NCBI GenBank assembly: GCA_014237405.1 | Contig: JABZFO010000146.1 | Coordinates: 28,642 to 92,641 of the forward strand | DNA from: Desulfosarcina sp. | GTDB taxonomy: Bacteria; Desulfobacterota; Desulfobacteria; Desulfobacterales; Desulfosarcinaceae | DNA length: 64,000 bases | Direction of reading: 5' to 3' | Shown here: positions 1 to 12,750 of the stretch, piece by piece | Numbering within the stretch: position 1 is the first letter of the stretch | How the letters are laid out: the number at the start of each line of letters is the position of its first letter | Notes under the pieces: generated by a model | Seen by the model: only the letters and a program-made list of their open reading frames with translations | Database searches by the model: none | Told to the model about the DNA's origin: nothing | Program-made: the position numbers and the translations under genes

Positions 1-3000
1 CGGCCAGCTTTTCCGCCGAACGGCCGAACAAGTCGTCCACGGCCACATCGTCCAGGTAGTCGTCGGCCCAGGGAACACTGTTCTCCTGGACGATGTTTTT
101 GATGTGCTCGCATTTCCCGCCCAGCGCCTTGATTTTCTTCTCCAGCGGTATGGCTTCCTTAAACGCGATGTTCAGCAGCAGCAGATAGCGGATGCGGCTG
201 CCGTCCGTGGGATCATCGGATGTGGCCGGAATCACAACGATGCTGCGCCCGTCTTTTCTCCCCTTGCCGATATAGATGTTACCCTGGCGCACGATGATGC
301 GTTTGGTGCCTTTCAGGACAGGGTCTGTCTCCACACGCGAGGACAACTGGGCCAGGATGCCCGTTTTTTTCAGGATGGCAATGGTGGTCTGATCCGTGGG
401 ATCGCCCAGCAGGCCCAGGCCATCGATGCGGTATAGAATGCTGCCCGCGACGTGATCGATAACACCCTGGATGTTTTTCATGACGATGACGTTGCGGTTG
501 ACCACTTGAGCGATGTCCAGATCGTGGTCGCCCAGGGTGTCGAAGAGGATGCCCTCAACCCGTTCGCTGATTCGGCTGGTTCCCACGGTGACGGTTTTGG
601 CTTGGTGTTTGATGGCGTCCACCGGGCGGGACATGAGGTTGATGGATTCTCCCAGCACGCGGAACAGGGCGTTGAGCACATTTTTGGCCGTGCCCTTGAG
701 GCCGAAATCCATCTCGAAATCGGTCAACGGCAGCCGGCCCGAAAGATATTTGAACAGCAGGGTGAGATCCGACGCATGGGTGATGGCCGTGGGGAACCGG
801 TTAGCCTTGCGTTTGTTTCGAAAGGCCTGATAGAAGCCGGCAATTTTCTCTCTGAAGGACTTTTCCAGAATTACCTCGTAGACATCCAGGCCCTGTTCGG
901 CAAGGTCGTCCAGGGTATTGCGGATGGATTCACGGACGTCGTGGAGGAATCGGGAGCCTTCATGTATGGCCAGGGCGGCGTGGTAGCCCCAGATGTGACC
1001 CACCAGCGTGTTGAGAATGGGCGCAAACTGGGGGCTCACCTGGGGAACGTGAAAGACGTCTTCGGCATAGGGCCCGAAGCGCTCCTCACCCTCGTCGGTG
1101 ATGACCACTGGGGCGGCCTTGTGTGCTTTGAAGATGGCGGTGTCCTTGATGATGTCCCCGATGACGGTGCCCTTGGACCCGGCGGCGCAAACGATGATCA
1201 GCGGCTCGGAGGAGAGGTCGATGTGCTTCTTGTCCTCCACAAAATCCGAGGAGATGGTTTTGTAGCACAGTTCGCTGAGCTTGATGCGGATCTCGTCAGC
1301 CGAGGACTTGTTGGGACCGCTGCCCACGGCGGCCCAGTAAGTCTTGGTGGCCGCCAGACGCCGGGCCGAAGCCTGGATTTGCTCTCCCATGGCCAGAACG
1401 GTGCGCATGTGATCGGGGATCCGGAGCAGCTCCGCGATCTGGTCCGAGAGGAATTCGGTGGACCGTCGACCCTTAATACTCGCCACTTTCAGGCTCAGCA
1501 GGGCCCCGGCGACGATCTGTGAGTAAAAGGCCTTGGTGGAGGCCACGCTCATTTCGATATCCCTGCCGCTGGAGGTATACAATACGCCGTCCACCTTGAA
1601 GGTGATGTCCGAGTCCCGCCGGTTCACGATTGCCAGGGTGTGGGCGCCACGGGCCTTGACCATGTCCACGGTGCGGTTGGTGTCGGTGGTGGTTCCCGAC
1701 TGGCTGATGGCAACGACCAGGGTGTCGGCCATGCTGGCGTCGTCGTCCCCTTCGTTCAATTCGAATCCGCTGAGTTCCGAGGCCTTGAGGGCGCGAAGCT
1801 GAATGGCGGGATCGGCCAGATAGGATTTCAGGATGTCGGCACAGGCCTGGGCGGCCACACCCGCAGTGCCCTGTCCCACGAAAAAGACGCGCCGAATTCG
1901 ATCTTCGGTGAAGGCTGCCTCCAGCGAGCGGGGAAAGAGCCGTTCGTCAAGATGGATGACATAATGCTGGCCGTCGCCGTTGTCGACAATCTTCCAGCGA
2001 TTGAGCAGGGTACGTTCCACCGACAGGGGTGCTTCGGAAATCTCCTTTAAAAAATAGTGGGGAAAGTCCTGGCGATCGATATCCCTTGAGGTGATCTCCG
2101 TGTGTTTGACGTCTTCGTCGGTGAGTTGGATGGGGGTGCCGTCGTAGTACATGGCGGTAACACCGGCAAGTCCCCCAGAGGAGCGCTGATCCAGAATGAA
2201 GATCTGGCCCTGTGTTTTTCCGATCTTCCCGTCCACCACCTTTTCGCCGTTCATCTTCAAGAAATGGTGTGTCTCTTCGATGAACCCGTACACCTCGGAA
2301 GCCGGCATGTAGTGATCTTCGGCCAGTCCCACGAAGACGGCCTGGCCGCTGCCCTTTTGGGCCAGGAAGAACTTTCCCGGGGCCAGGTCGGTATGCATGG
2401 CGATGGCGTGGGAACCCTTAAAATTGCTCACCGCCAGCCGGAAGGCCTCGGCCACGTCGACGCCGGTTCCCAGGTAGTGCTCGATCTGCAGCGGGATGAT
2501 CTTGGTGTCTGTGGTGATCGACTCGGGAATGGTGCACCCGGACGCTTCCATTGCCGCTTTGAGTTCCAGGTAGTTGTCGATGTCGCCGTTGAGGCAGGCG
2601 TGGATGATGGGGCGGTCCTTCAAGGTGGCGCCGGTCACGGTATTGTCTACCGGATGGCAGTTGGGTTCGGTGATGGCGCCCACCGATGCCCACCGCGTGT
2701 GGGACGATACCGTGTGAAAGGTGTGGGGCACAGCGGCGATTTGCTGCAGGATCTTGTCCTGTTGGATCTGCTGGCGCAGGAACCGGATATTATCCCCCAG
2801 GCTGCCGATTTCGGCGGCGATCTTATAGACCACGGTGAGGGCCACGATCGGCTGACCTTCGTTTGTGGTCGACCGGTTCAGACTGATGCTGGTGTTTCCC
2901 AGCACGTCACTCGCCATGCGGCGTTCGAAGTTTGTGGTGAGACCCTTGTCGTCCAATTCTGCTGAAAGTGTTTCGTACGCGTCAGCTGGCAGGATAAACA

Positions 3001-3751
3001 AAATGGAGATGCCCGCCGAATCCCGGCCCCGTACCTCAAGCCGGTCAATGCTGTTGAGTACGGCGTTGATCTGCCGGAAAAGGGCGATGCAGCTGTCGGG
3101 GCCATGGTCGGAACGGCCGGGCATCAGCGACTGGATTCGCCCGATGTTGCCGGCCAGTTCCACATCCAGACACCAGATCATGTCCTTGAGCGCTTCGATG
3201 CGTGTGGAGATGACATCCACCGCCTGGGTTTCAAGATTGCCCAACTGTCTGGCCAACAGCGCCTGCTCCCGTTCCAGAATCTTCGACAGTCGGCCAGACA
3301 GATCGGCCAGCGCCTTCTGGGCGGCTGGATTCTTGAACAGGGAGAGGAACGGCACCTCCTGCTTGAGGAACCGTATTTTTCCCAGCAGGGTGTCCAGGGC
3401 TTCCTGTCCCCCCAGGAACCCGCCGACGATAGCTTCCGTTTGCTGCAATTGGGATTCCAGTCCGGACGTATCAGCGGTGTCGACGAGAGTAGCTAATGGG
3501 GAAAGATCCATGGCTGTTTCCCGGCCCGCTCTTCCCTTGACCGCGATGATGCCGGCCAGGCCGCAGCACAGCCGGTTGGTGGAGCAGGGGAACAGGATCA
3601 CCGCCGGCCCGGACACCGATGCGGGATGACGCCCCCAATGGATGACCGGCAATCGTGAAATCCGGCGTCGTATCTTTCGAGTCAGATGAGACATGTGGTG
3701 AACGGTGCGAACGGCATGCCTGGCCACTGTGGCGATAAGGTCATGTTTCAT
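1..3751 (-). CDS. Giant GlmS-like amidotransferase/SIS-domain protein (C-terminus beyond window)
   Basis: This open frame is missing from the ORF track because it runs off the left edge. I read it from the reverse complement. The start ATG at 3751 has an AAGGA site 6 nt upstream and lies 10 nt after kdnB. GlmS landmarks appear in order: CCGLAG (Cys62/63), VRGRDSAG, HTRWAS, a CLNGDIDN loop and, in the isomerase part, SGRDIEMS followed by STKAF. It departs from GlmS (about 610 residues) in three ways: about 60 basic residues precede the nucleophile Cys, a coiled-coil-like insert of about 150 residues separates that Cys from VRGRDSAG, and several hundred extra residues follow the second SIS domain. 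At least 1,250 residues are visible. The expected activity is glutamine-dependent amination or isomerisation of a sugar phosphate. The operon suggests envelope sugar metabolism. Whether the Cys is freed by propeptide cleavage is unknown. Confidence 0.8.
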   Translation of the reverse strand, partial: MKHDLIATVARHAVRTVHHMSHLTRKIRRRISRLPVIHWGRHPASVSGPAVILFPCSTNRLCCGLAGIIAVKGRAGRETAMDLSPLATLVDTADTSGLESQLQQTEAIVGGFLGGQEALDTLLGKIRFLKQEVPFLSLFKNPAAQKALADLSGRLSKILEREQALLARQLGNLETQAVDVISTRIEALKDMIWCLDVELAGNIGRIQSLMPGRSDHGPDSCIALFRQINAVLNSIDRLEVRGRDSAGISILFILPADAYETLSAELDDKGLTTNFERRMASDVLGNTSISLNRSTTNEGQPIVALTVVYKIAAEIGSLGDNIRFLRQQIQQDKILQQIAAVPHTFHTVSSHTRWASVGAITEPNCHPVDNTVTGATLKDRPIIHACLNGDIDNYLELKAAMEASGCTIPESITTDTKIIPLQIEHYLGTGVDVAEAFRLAVSNFKGSHAIAMHTDLAPGKFFLAQKGSGQAVFVGLAEDHYMPASEVYGFIEETHHFLKMNGEKVVDGKIGKTQGQIFILDQRSSGGLAGVTAMYYDGTPIQLTDEDVKHTEITSRDIDRQDFPHYFLKEISEAPLSVERTLLNRWKIVDNGDGQHYVIHLDERLFPRSLEAAFTEDRIRRVFFVGQGTAGVAAQACADILKSYLADPAIQLRALKASELSGFELNEGDDDASMADTLVVAISQSGTTTDTNRTVDMVKARGAHTLAIVNRRDSDITFKVDGVLYTSSGRDIEMSVASTKAFYSQIVAGALLSLKVASIKGRRSTEFLSDQIAELLRIPDHMRTVLAMGEQIQASARRLAATKTYWAAVGSGPNKSSADEIRIKLSELCYKTISSDFVEDKKHIDLSSEPLIIVCAAGSKGTVIGDIIKDTAIFKAHKAAPVVITDEGEERFGPYAEDVFHVPQVSPQFAPILNTLVGHIWGYHAALAIHEGSRFLHDVRESIRNTLDDLAEQGLDVYEVILEKSFREKIAGFYQAFRNKRKANRFPTAITHASDLTLLFKYLSGRLPLTDFEMDFGLKGTAKNVLNALFRVLGESINLMSRPVDAIKHQAKTVTVGTSRISERVEGILFDTLGDHDLDIAQVVNRNVIVMKNIQGVIDHVAGSILYRIDGLGLLGDPTDQTTIAILKKTGILAQLSSRVETDPVLKGTKRIIVRQGNIYIGKGRKDGRSIVVIPATSDDPTDGSRIRYLLLLNIAFKEAIPLEKKIKALGGKCEHIKNIVQENSVPWADDYLDDVAVDDLFGRSAEKLA

Positions 3752-3761
3752 AGCGTTCCTT

Positions 3762-4898
<1,137 letters not shown>

Positions 4899-4902
4899 TT
4901 AT

Positions 4903-5071
4903 AGGGTTCGAGGGGTCAAGGATTCAAGGGTTCAAGGTGGATGAAACCAGGGGGTAAGGGTGAAGTTTTAGGTGTTAAGAAAATACTGTATCAAAGAGAC
5001 AACCGACACTTGCACTTATCGTTAAAGCGTGTTGGCCCTCTTTTCCCTTGACCCCTTGAATCCTCGAATCC
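4903..5071. repeat. Inverted pair of GATTCAAGG-type repeat arrays between kdnA and kdnB
   Basis: Bases 4903-4937 hold a run of related units (GGGTTCGAGG, GGTCAAGG, ATTCAAGG, GTTCAAGG). Bases 5045-5071 hold the same units on the other strand (CCTTGACC, CCTTGAATCC, TCGAATCC). The two arms could fold into a long imperfect hairpin in the kdnA-kdnB transcript. A third, single copy lies at 53149-53170. No ORF or transposase is present. This looks like a MITE- or REP-like intergenic element. Confidence 0.55.
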
Positions 5072-5085
5072 TTTTATCCTGTTAA

Positions 5086-7238
<2,153 letters not shown>

Positions 7239-7632
7239 CCAGACTGGTGCTCACCTGGTAGGGGCGGCCGTCGAAGTCCACCTTTATCGGCTGCGCCTCC
7301 AGGTTGATCAGTCGGGTTTTGCCCAAAAGGATATGGACATCTGTTTTTTCGATCAGTTCTGCGGCCTGTGCCGTCTGTGGCGGGATTGAATCGGCGACAC
7401 GCCTGACGGTTTCTTCATTGCCGCCTGTGATGAAAAGCCAGCAGATCCCCACAAGCACCAGAACTATCAGCCCGGCAGCCGCACAAAGACCCTGCTTCAG
7501 CCGGTTGCGTCCAGCCAACCGTCGCTGACGCTGGAGGTTTTCCTGATACGCTTTCCAGGCAGGCTGGGATGACGCATACGTATGGCGTTTAAACAAGCCG
7601 GTCATTGCCGAAAATAAAGCTCCTATGGCCCG

Positions 7633-9555
7633 TCAGCTCAACGGCGTGCCGGGCGTGACGGATTTGTCCAGTGTCGCAACGGTGACACCGGCGTCATCTG
7701 TTGCCGCAATAAGCATGCCTTTGGACAAAACGCCCATGAGCTTGGCCGGCTTGAGATTGGCTACAACGATGACCTGTTTGCCCACCAGTTCCTCGGGGGT
7801 GTAGCTACCGGCAATGCCGGAGACGATGGTTCGCTTTTCGCCCAGGTCTACCTCCAACTGAAGCAGCTTTTTGGCCCGGGGAACGGCCTGGGCAGACACC
7901 ACGGTGGCCACACGCAGGTCGATCTTGGAAAAATCGTCGATGGTGATTTCCGATTTGATGGGTTTGTCCATTTTCTGGGATCCGGCCTTTTCCATGGATT
8001 GCCGTTGTTTTTTGTCCAGGTCGATGCGGGGAAACAGGGATATGGATTTTCTCAGCTTTACACCCGGCTTCAGCCCTCTCCACGAGGTGAGCCGGGCCAG
8101 CTTGTAAAAATCGTCATCACCGGCAAGCCCCAGGTGCTTTTGCATATTGGCGGCGGTATCGGGCATCACCGGATAGATCAGGCCGGAGATGATACGAAGC
8201 CCTTCCAGCAGGTTATAGATCACCGTCTCCAGTTGTTTCCGGGTTGCCTTGTTTTTTGCCAGCACCCACGGGGCGGTCACGTCCACATACTTGTTCATGT
8301 GGGTGATGAACTCCCAAACCGCTGCCAGGCCTTTGTGAAAGGCAAACTCGCCCATGCTGGCCGTGTAGGTATCGATGGCGGCCCGGGCGTTGCTCTCCAG
8401 CCCCAGGTCCATCTCTTTTTCCACATCGGGGTTTGGTTCGGGAACCACGCCGTCGAAATACTTATGGGCCATGGTGAGCACCCGGGAAAAGAGATTGCCC
8501 AGGTCGTTGGCCAGGTCCGCGTTGATCCGCTGAACCAGGGCTTCTTCACTGAAGTTGGAATCCAGGCCGAACACCATGTCCCGCATGAGAAAAAAGCGGA
8601 AGGCGTCCAGGCCGTAAACGTTTTTCATCTCCAGGGGTTCCACCACATTGCCGATGCTCTTGGACATCTTGCTCTGGTCCACGTTCCAGTACCCGTGGAC
8701 ATTCAGGTGCTGGTAAACGGGGATTCCGGCTGCCTTGAGCATGATGGGCCAGTAAATTCCGTGGGGCTTGAGGATATCCTTGGCCACGATGTGCTGGGCT
8801 ACGGGCCAATAGGTTTTGTACAATTCACCATCCGGGTAGCCCAGTGCCGACACATAGTTGAGCAGGGCGTCAAACCATACGTAGGTCACGTATTCGGGTG
8901 CAAAGGGCAGAGTGATGCCCCACTTGATGCGGGATTTGGGCCTGGAGATGCAAAGGTCGTCCAGCGGTTCACGCAGAAATGCCAGCACTTCGTTGCGGTA
9001 GCGTTTGGGACGGATAAAGTCGGGATGCTGCTTGATGTGGTCGATAAGCCATTGCTGATAGCGGCTCATCTTGAAAAAATAGTTGGACTCCTTGATGGTT
9101 TCCGGCGGGCTTTGGTGATCCGGGCAGCAGCCGTCCACCAGCTCCCGTTCGGTGTAGAAACGCTCGCAGCCAAAGCAGTAAAGCCCTTCGTATTCGCTGA
9201 AATAGATGTCGCCGGCATCGTAGATGCGCTGGAGGATGGTCTCCACCACGGCCATATGGGCCGGGTCCGTGGTGCGGATGAAATAATCGTTGGAAATGTT
9301 GAGTTCCGGCCACAGTTTCCTGAAAAGGCCGCTGACCTGATCCACGTACTCCCGCGGCGTCCGATTTTCCTTTTTGGCGGCGCGGACGATTTTGTCCCCA
9401 TGTTCGTCCGTACCGGTGAGAAAATAGGTCTGGTCGCTGGACATGGTATGAAACCGCCTGATCACATCCGCTGCAATGGTGGTATAGGCGTGGCCCAGGT
9501 GGGGTCGGGCGTTCACATAGTAGATGGGGGTGGTTATATAAAACGGCGAGGCCAT
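7633..9555 (-). CDS. metG: Methionyl-tRNA synthetase
   Basis: A 640-residue class I synthetase that charges tRNA-Met. The HIGH-type motif is HLGH in the opening PIYYVNARPHLGHAY, and KMSKS is in SKMSKSIGN. A zinc knuckle is visible (CFGCERFY, then CCPDH). A C-terminal tRNA-binding domain of about 105 residues (from DFSKIDLRVATVV) follows a short linker, giving the long dimeric form. The start lies 3 nt after ricT. The large plus-strand ORF 7999-9858 is its shadow. The gene appears complete. Confidence 0.97.
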   Translation of the reverse strand: MASPFYITTPIYYVNARPHLGHAYTTIAADVIRRFHTMSSDQTYFLTGTDEHGDKIVRAAKKENRTPREYVDQVSGLFRKLWPELNISNDYFIRTTDPAHMAVVETILQRIYDAGDIYFSEYEGLYCFGCERFYTERELVDGCCPDHQSPPETIKESNYFFKMSRYQQWLIDHIKQHPDFIRPKRYRNEVLAFLREPLDDLCISRPKSRIKWGITLPFAPEYVTYVWFDALLNYVSALGYPDGELYKTYWPVAQHIVAKDILKPHGIYWPIMLKAAGIPVYQHLNVHGYWNVDQSKMSKSIGNVVEPLEMKNVYGLDAFRFFLMRDMVFGLDSNFSEEALVQRINADLANDLGNLFSRVLTMAHKYFDGVVPEPNPDVEKEMDLGLESNARAAIDTYTASMGEFAFHKGLAAVWEFITHMNKYVDVTAPWVLAKNKATRKQLETVIYNLLEGLRIISGLIYPVMPDTAANMQKHLGLAGDDDFYKLARLTSWRGLKPGVKLRKSISLFPRIDLDKKQRQSMEKAGSQKMDKPIKSEITIDDFSKIDLRVATVVSAQAVPRAKKLLQLEVDLGEKRTIVSGIAGSYTPEELVGKQVIVVANLKPAKLMGVLSKGMLIAATDDAGVTVATLDKSVTPGTPLS

Positions 9556-9558
9556 GGT

Positions 9559-10365
9559 TTATCCCCTGTCTTTGATAATGTCATCGAGGCTGATCTCTGC
9601 TTCCCCGCCTTCTTCCAGTCTCACCGTCAGGCGGTTGCAGATAACGTTGTGGCGGGTTACCTTTCCCCGGCCGTTCTTGGTGGTCACGACTTTTCCGATT
9701 TTGGGGAAGTCCTGTTTCAGTATCCGGTATGTCTCATTTTCAAAGGTCAGGCAGCACATGAGCCTGCCGCACTGGCCCGATATTTTGGTCGGATTCAAGG
9801 AGATCCCTTGCTGCTTGGCCATCCGGATGGATACCGGTTCGAACTTTTCCATGAATGATGAGCAGCAGAATATACGCCCACAGCGGCCAAGGCCCCCGCA
9901 CATCTTGGCCTGGTTTCGAATGCCCACCTGTCGCATCTCGATGCGGACCCTGAACTGCTTGACCAAAATTTTGACCAGCTGCCTGAAGTCCACCCGCCCG
10001 TCGGCGGTGAAAAAGAAGGTGAGCCGGCTGGCGTCGAAGGTGCTTTCAACGGAGAACAGGTTCATCTTCAGCCCAAGCGCCTTGATGCTTTTCAAGCAAA
10101 ATGCATGGGCCTCACGCTCCAAGGCCATGTTGTGCTCGACCCGGGTCAGGTCCTTTTCATTGGCTTTCCGAAAAACCGTTTTCAGCGGCTTGCCTGGTTT
10201 GTCAGTCTCCTCGATCAGCTCCGGAGCCGTCTCCACCGTACCGAAACCCAGTCCTTTTTCCGTTTCAACGATAACCTGGTCGCCTACGTTGAGGACAAAG
10301 GCACCGCAGCTGAAGTCATAAATTTTGCCACCGGTTTTGAACCGGATTCCCACTTTTTTCTTCAT
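9559..10365 (-). CDS. ricT: RicT/YaaT-like PSP1-domain protein
   Basis: A 268-residue PSP1 C-terminal domain protein. The conserved cysteines are present: CGGLGRCGRIFCC and, further on, CGRLMCC, the pattern that holds [4Fe-4S] clusters in the Bacillus RicAFT complex. In Bacillus, RicT acts with RicA and RicF on RNase Y. In proteobacteria the role is not settled. The holB-ricT-metG order is widespread in bacteria and supports the call. It starts 11 nt after holB on the same strand. The last third is basic and resembles a KOW-type barrel. Confidence 0.85.
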   Translation of the reverse strand: MKKKVGIRFKTGGKIYDFSCGAFVLNVGDQVIVETEKGLGFGTVETAPELIEETDKPGKPLKTVFRKANEKDLTRVEHNMALEREAHAFCLKSIKALGLKMNLFSVESTFDASRLTFFFTADGRVDFRQLVKILVKQFRVRIEMRQVGIRNQAKMCGGLGRCGRIFCCSSFMEKFEPVSIRMAKQQGISLNPTKISGQCGRLMCCLTFENETYRILKQDFPKIGKVVTTKNGRGKVTRHNVICNRLTVRLEEGGEAEISLDDIIKDRG

Positions 10366-10376
10366 GATCAGTTCAA

Positions 10377-11423
10377 TTAATTGTTTCCGAGGCCATAGGC
10401 CCCTGCCATTCGAAGGACCATGGCGTCCAGTGTCAATCTCACGTTCGTATTGGATCGCAGCGCCGTCAAAGCGTGATCTACCGCATTGATCTGTTCGAGC
10501 AGCTGCGCCTGGCTGACGTGTTTTGCAGCCGCTGAAAGCGTTTCCAGTCGATCTTGATTCAAAACGTGTTGCGGGTCACATCTGACGACCAGCATATCCC
10601 GTAGCCACATTGTAATGATTTCCAGAGATTCTTCAATAAGATCCTTTTTCTTTACCAACATTTCAGACAAAGCCAGCCAGGTTCGAATCTCCGGTTTGCC
10701 GTTATTCGCCGTATGGCTGCCCATTGCCCGGATGATCCAATCCCGGCGGCTCAGCCATCGGCTGTCGATCAGTGTCCGCGCGCGGGTGTAGCTGCCGCCG
10801 CAAAGGGAGGCAACGGTTTCTACGGATTCCGGTTCAATCCCGCCAGCCGCAGTCAGTAGCCGTTTAATATCTTCCGCACGAAGGGGGAAAAACCGGATGT
10901 GCCGGCACCGTGAAACCACCGTGGGCAGCAGGTCGGATGTCTGTCGTGCCGTCAGCACCAACAGGGTCCGGTCCGGCGGCTCTTCCAGCGCTTTCAGCAG
11001 TGCATTGCCCGCTTCCGAATTCATGGTTTGCGCCTCGGACAGGATGACCACCCGTCGGTCCGTCTCATTGGGCTTCAACGTCAGGATTTGAAGCAGTGTT
11101 CGGATCTGGGCGATTTTGATGACCGACGAAAGAGGGGCGACACGGATGATGTCTGGATGGTAGTTTCCAGCAATCTTTCTGCAGGGGGTACAATCACCGC
11201 AGGCATCAATAACATCGAGATGGGGGCTGTGGCGCAGCGCAGATTTCAACGTCAGGCAGTTGCAGGCCATGGCAAATGCCGTAGCCGTCATTTTTTTCCC
11301 TACTCCATCGTCACCGGTAAAGAGCAGCGCGTGGGGCAGTGTCCCGTTGCGAATAAAGGTCTTGAGCAGCCTGATGGGGTGCTGTTGGCCAACGATGGCG
11401 TTAAATCCGGTTGCCGTCGTCAT
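10377..11423 (-). CDS. holB: DNA polymerase III delta' subunit
   Basis: A 348-residue AAA+ clamp-loader subunit. The P-loop region reads FTGDDGVGKK, the four-cysteine zinc module is C...CGDCTPC, and the sensor segment runs ILSEAQTMNSEAGNALLKAL. VVSRCRHIRF is the usual SRC region. It loads the sliding clamp together with DnaX and HolA. It starts the holB-ricT-metG run. Its usual partner tmk is not adjacent and lies 5 kb away on the other strand. The gene appears complete. Confidence 0.92.
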   Translation of the reverse strand: MTTATGFNAIVGQQHPIRLLKTFIRNGTLPHALLFTGDDGVGKKMTATAFAMACNCLTLKSALRHSPHLDVIDACGDCTPCRKIAGNYHPDIIRVAPLSSVIKIAQIRTLLQILTLKPNETDRRVVILSEAQTMNSEAGNALLKALEEPPDRTLLVLTARQTSDLLPTVVSRCRHIRFFPLRAEDIKRLLTAAGGIEPESVETVASLCGGSYTRARTLIDSRWLSRRDWIIRAMGSHTANNGKPEIRTWLALSEMLVKKKDLIEESLEIITMWLRDMLVVRCDPQHVLNQDRLETLSAAAKHVSQAQLLEQINAVDHALTALRSNTNVRLTLDAMVLRMAGAYGLGNN

Positions 11424-11522
11424 TTTCTTTGGATCCCAGGAGGTTGAATCGGCACGGCGCCTTTATCGACCGGGACCCGTTGCCAAGGGGACTGACCGCC
11501 AGGACTGGTGTCTGCATGCCGC

Positions 11523-11798
11523 CTATTGATCCACCCGTTCCTTGAGCTCTTTTCCGGCTTTGAAAAAAGGAAGCTTTTTGGGTTTGATGGTGACCTTTTC
11601 CCCGGTTTTGGGGTTTCTACCCGTATAACTTTTGTACTCTTTCACGAAAAAGCTGCACAGTCCGCGTATTTCAACTCGTTCTCCATCGGACATGGTGCCA
11701 GCCATGCTGTCAAAAAAGATCTGGACCACTTTTGCCGCTTCGGATTTGGATATGTCGGCCTTGGTCTTCAAAGCGGAGATGAGCTCCAGTTTATTCAT
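11523..11798 (-). CDS. HU/IHF-family DNA-bending protein
   Basis: A protein of about 91 residues. The track ORF begins 13 codons upstream, but the ATG at 11798 has a strong AAGGAGG site (rc ccaaggaggatat) and gives the classic start MNKLELI. The DNA-intercalating proline arm is visible as GRNPKTGE. The C-terminus is FKAGKELKERV. It is a nucleoid-associated dimer that bends DNA. HU and IHF subunits cannot be told apart safely from sequence alone. It has its own spacing from holB (about 100 bp), so it is probably transcribed separately. Confidence 0.92.
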   Translation of the reverse strand: MNKLELISALKTKADISKSEAAKVVQIFFDSMAGTMSDGERVEIRGLCSFFVKEYKSYTGRNPKTGEKVTIKPKKLPFFKAGKELKERVDQ

Positions 11799-11878
11799 AT
11801 ATCCTCCTTGGCCAATCGGTAGTGTATACGGATTCAAAAATGTTTTTATAAAATAGAACTTAATAGAAAGTCAAGTAG

Positions 11879-12475
11879 TTATGATAATATTTCCGGCAGT
11901 TTCTCCACATCGGCGGCATCGACGTTAACGGCGGCGAACTGCCCAAGGGCCTCGATATTGACGATGACGCGACCGTCGCCGCGGTAGCTGGAAAAAATAC
12001 CCGTCACACCGGCAAATGGGCCGCTGACCACCATCACCCGATCCCCTTTTTTAAACTGGGTACCGGTGATCACTTCTCCGTCCGTTGAAACCATGATCTT
12101 GAGGGAATCAATGGTGGCATCGGCAATAGGCACCGGACCCCGGGTGTTGCCGATGAGCCGAACGGCACCCGTGGTCTTGAGAATCTCCACATGTTCATAT
12201 GGATTCAGATCGGTCCTGACAAAAACATAGCCGGGAAAAAGGGGCACACGGATCATCTTGTGACGGTCCCGCCGACGGCTTTTTACCGTAATTTTCGGCA
12301 GGAAGGCGTCCAGCGTCTTTTTGTCCAGTCCTTCGTTGACCACATTTTCAAAGCGGCTTTTTGTGTGAAGCGCATACCAGGCGCGCGTCAGTTTGTCTCC
12401 GGCCATAGGTGGTGGTCCCGTTGTTAGTGCCCATCCAGAAACGGTCTTTTCACCCAATCTCCGAGTTATGCTCAA
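11879..12475 (-). CDS. NusG-like/UpxY-type transcription antiterminator
   Basis: A 198-residue NusG paralogue. The NGN domain begins WYALHTKSRFE and includes FPGYVFVRTDL. A KOW domain follows (FKKGDRVMVVSGPFAGVTGIFSSYRGDGR). The track start is a TTG at 12475 with a GAGGA site 8 nt upstream. The ATG at 12406 (MAGDKLTR) would put the NGN domain closer to the end but has no clear ribosome site. It lacks the secE/rplK context of housekeeping NusG, so it is more likely a specialised RfaH/UpxY/LoaP-type factor for a long operon. Its target is not visible. Confidence 0.85.
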   Translation of the reverse strand: MSITRRLGEKTVSGWALTTGPPPMAGDKLTRAWYALHTKSRFENVVNEGLDKKTLDAFLPKITVKSRRRDRHKMIRVPLFPGYVFVRTDLNPYEHVEILKTTGAVRLIGNTRGPVPIADATIDSLKIMVSTDGEVITGTQFKKGDRVMVVSGPFAGVTGIFSSYRGDGRVIVNIEALGQFAAVNVDAADVEKLPEILS

Positions 12476-12531
12476 AATTTTATCCTCGGAATATCAACTA
12501 TATGCCTGTGGTAAATTTTTTCGCATGCCTT

Positions 12532-12569
12532 GATCTTGAACGAAAATCCTCGTTTCTGGACGGACACTA
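12532..12569 (+). repeat. Dispersed 38-bp repeat A, copy 1
   Basis: A 38-bp block beginning GATCTTGAACG and ending GGACGGACACTA. It is identical to 29938-29975, and the last 17 bp recur inverted at 19817-19833 with one mismatch. It lies in the 275-bp gap between the NusG-like gene and lptD. A second shared word, TTATTTTTCCGCGG, lies about 130 bp further on here and about 100 bp before the block in copy 2. No gene was found in this gap. Confidence 0.8.
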
Positions 12570-12750
12570 TTTAAAATCAATTGATCTGAAACGTTACGCC
12601 AGTTGATCCGATGGAGCATCAAAGGAGGATTCGTGTAGCATCTCTTTGACCAAAAGGCAATGGGGATAACGACAACACGCCAAAATCATTGTAGTTGCGA
12701 TTTATTTTTCCGCGGTCCTTACCATTTAACATTGGGTCAATTGGCATCTG

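Noticed and set aside
452-2965. Plus-strand ORFs of 356 and 287 residues (452-1522, 2102-2965)
   Set aside because: They are shadows of the giant GlmS-like gene on the minus strand, which the track omits because it has no stop inside the window.
7999-9858. 619-residue plus-strand ORF
   Set aside because: It is antisense to metG, which has all synthetase motifs. The composition (His/Gly/Val-rich) is typical of the shadow frame of a GC-rich gene.
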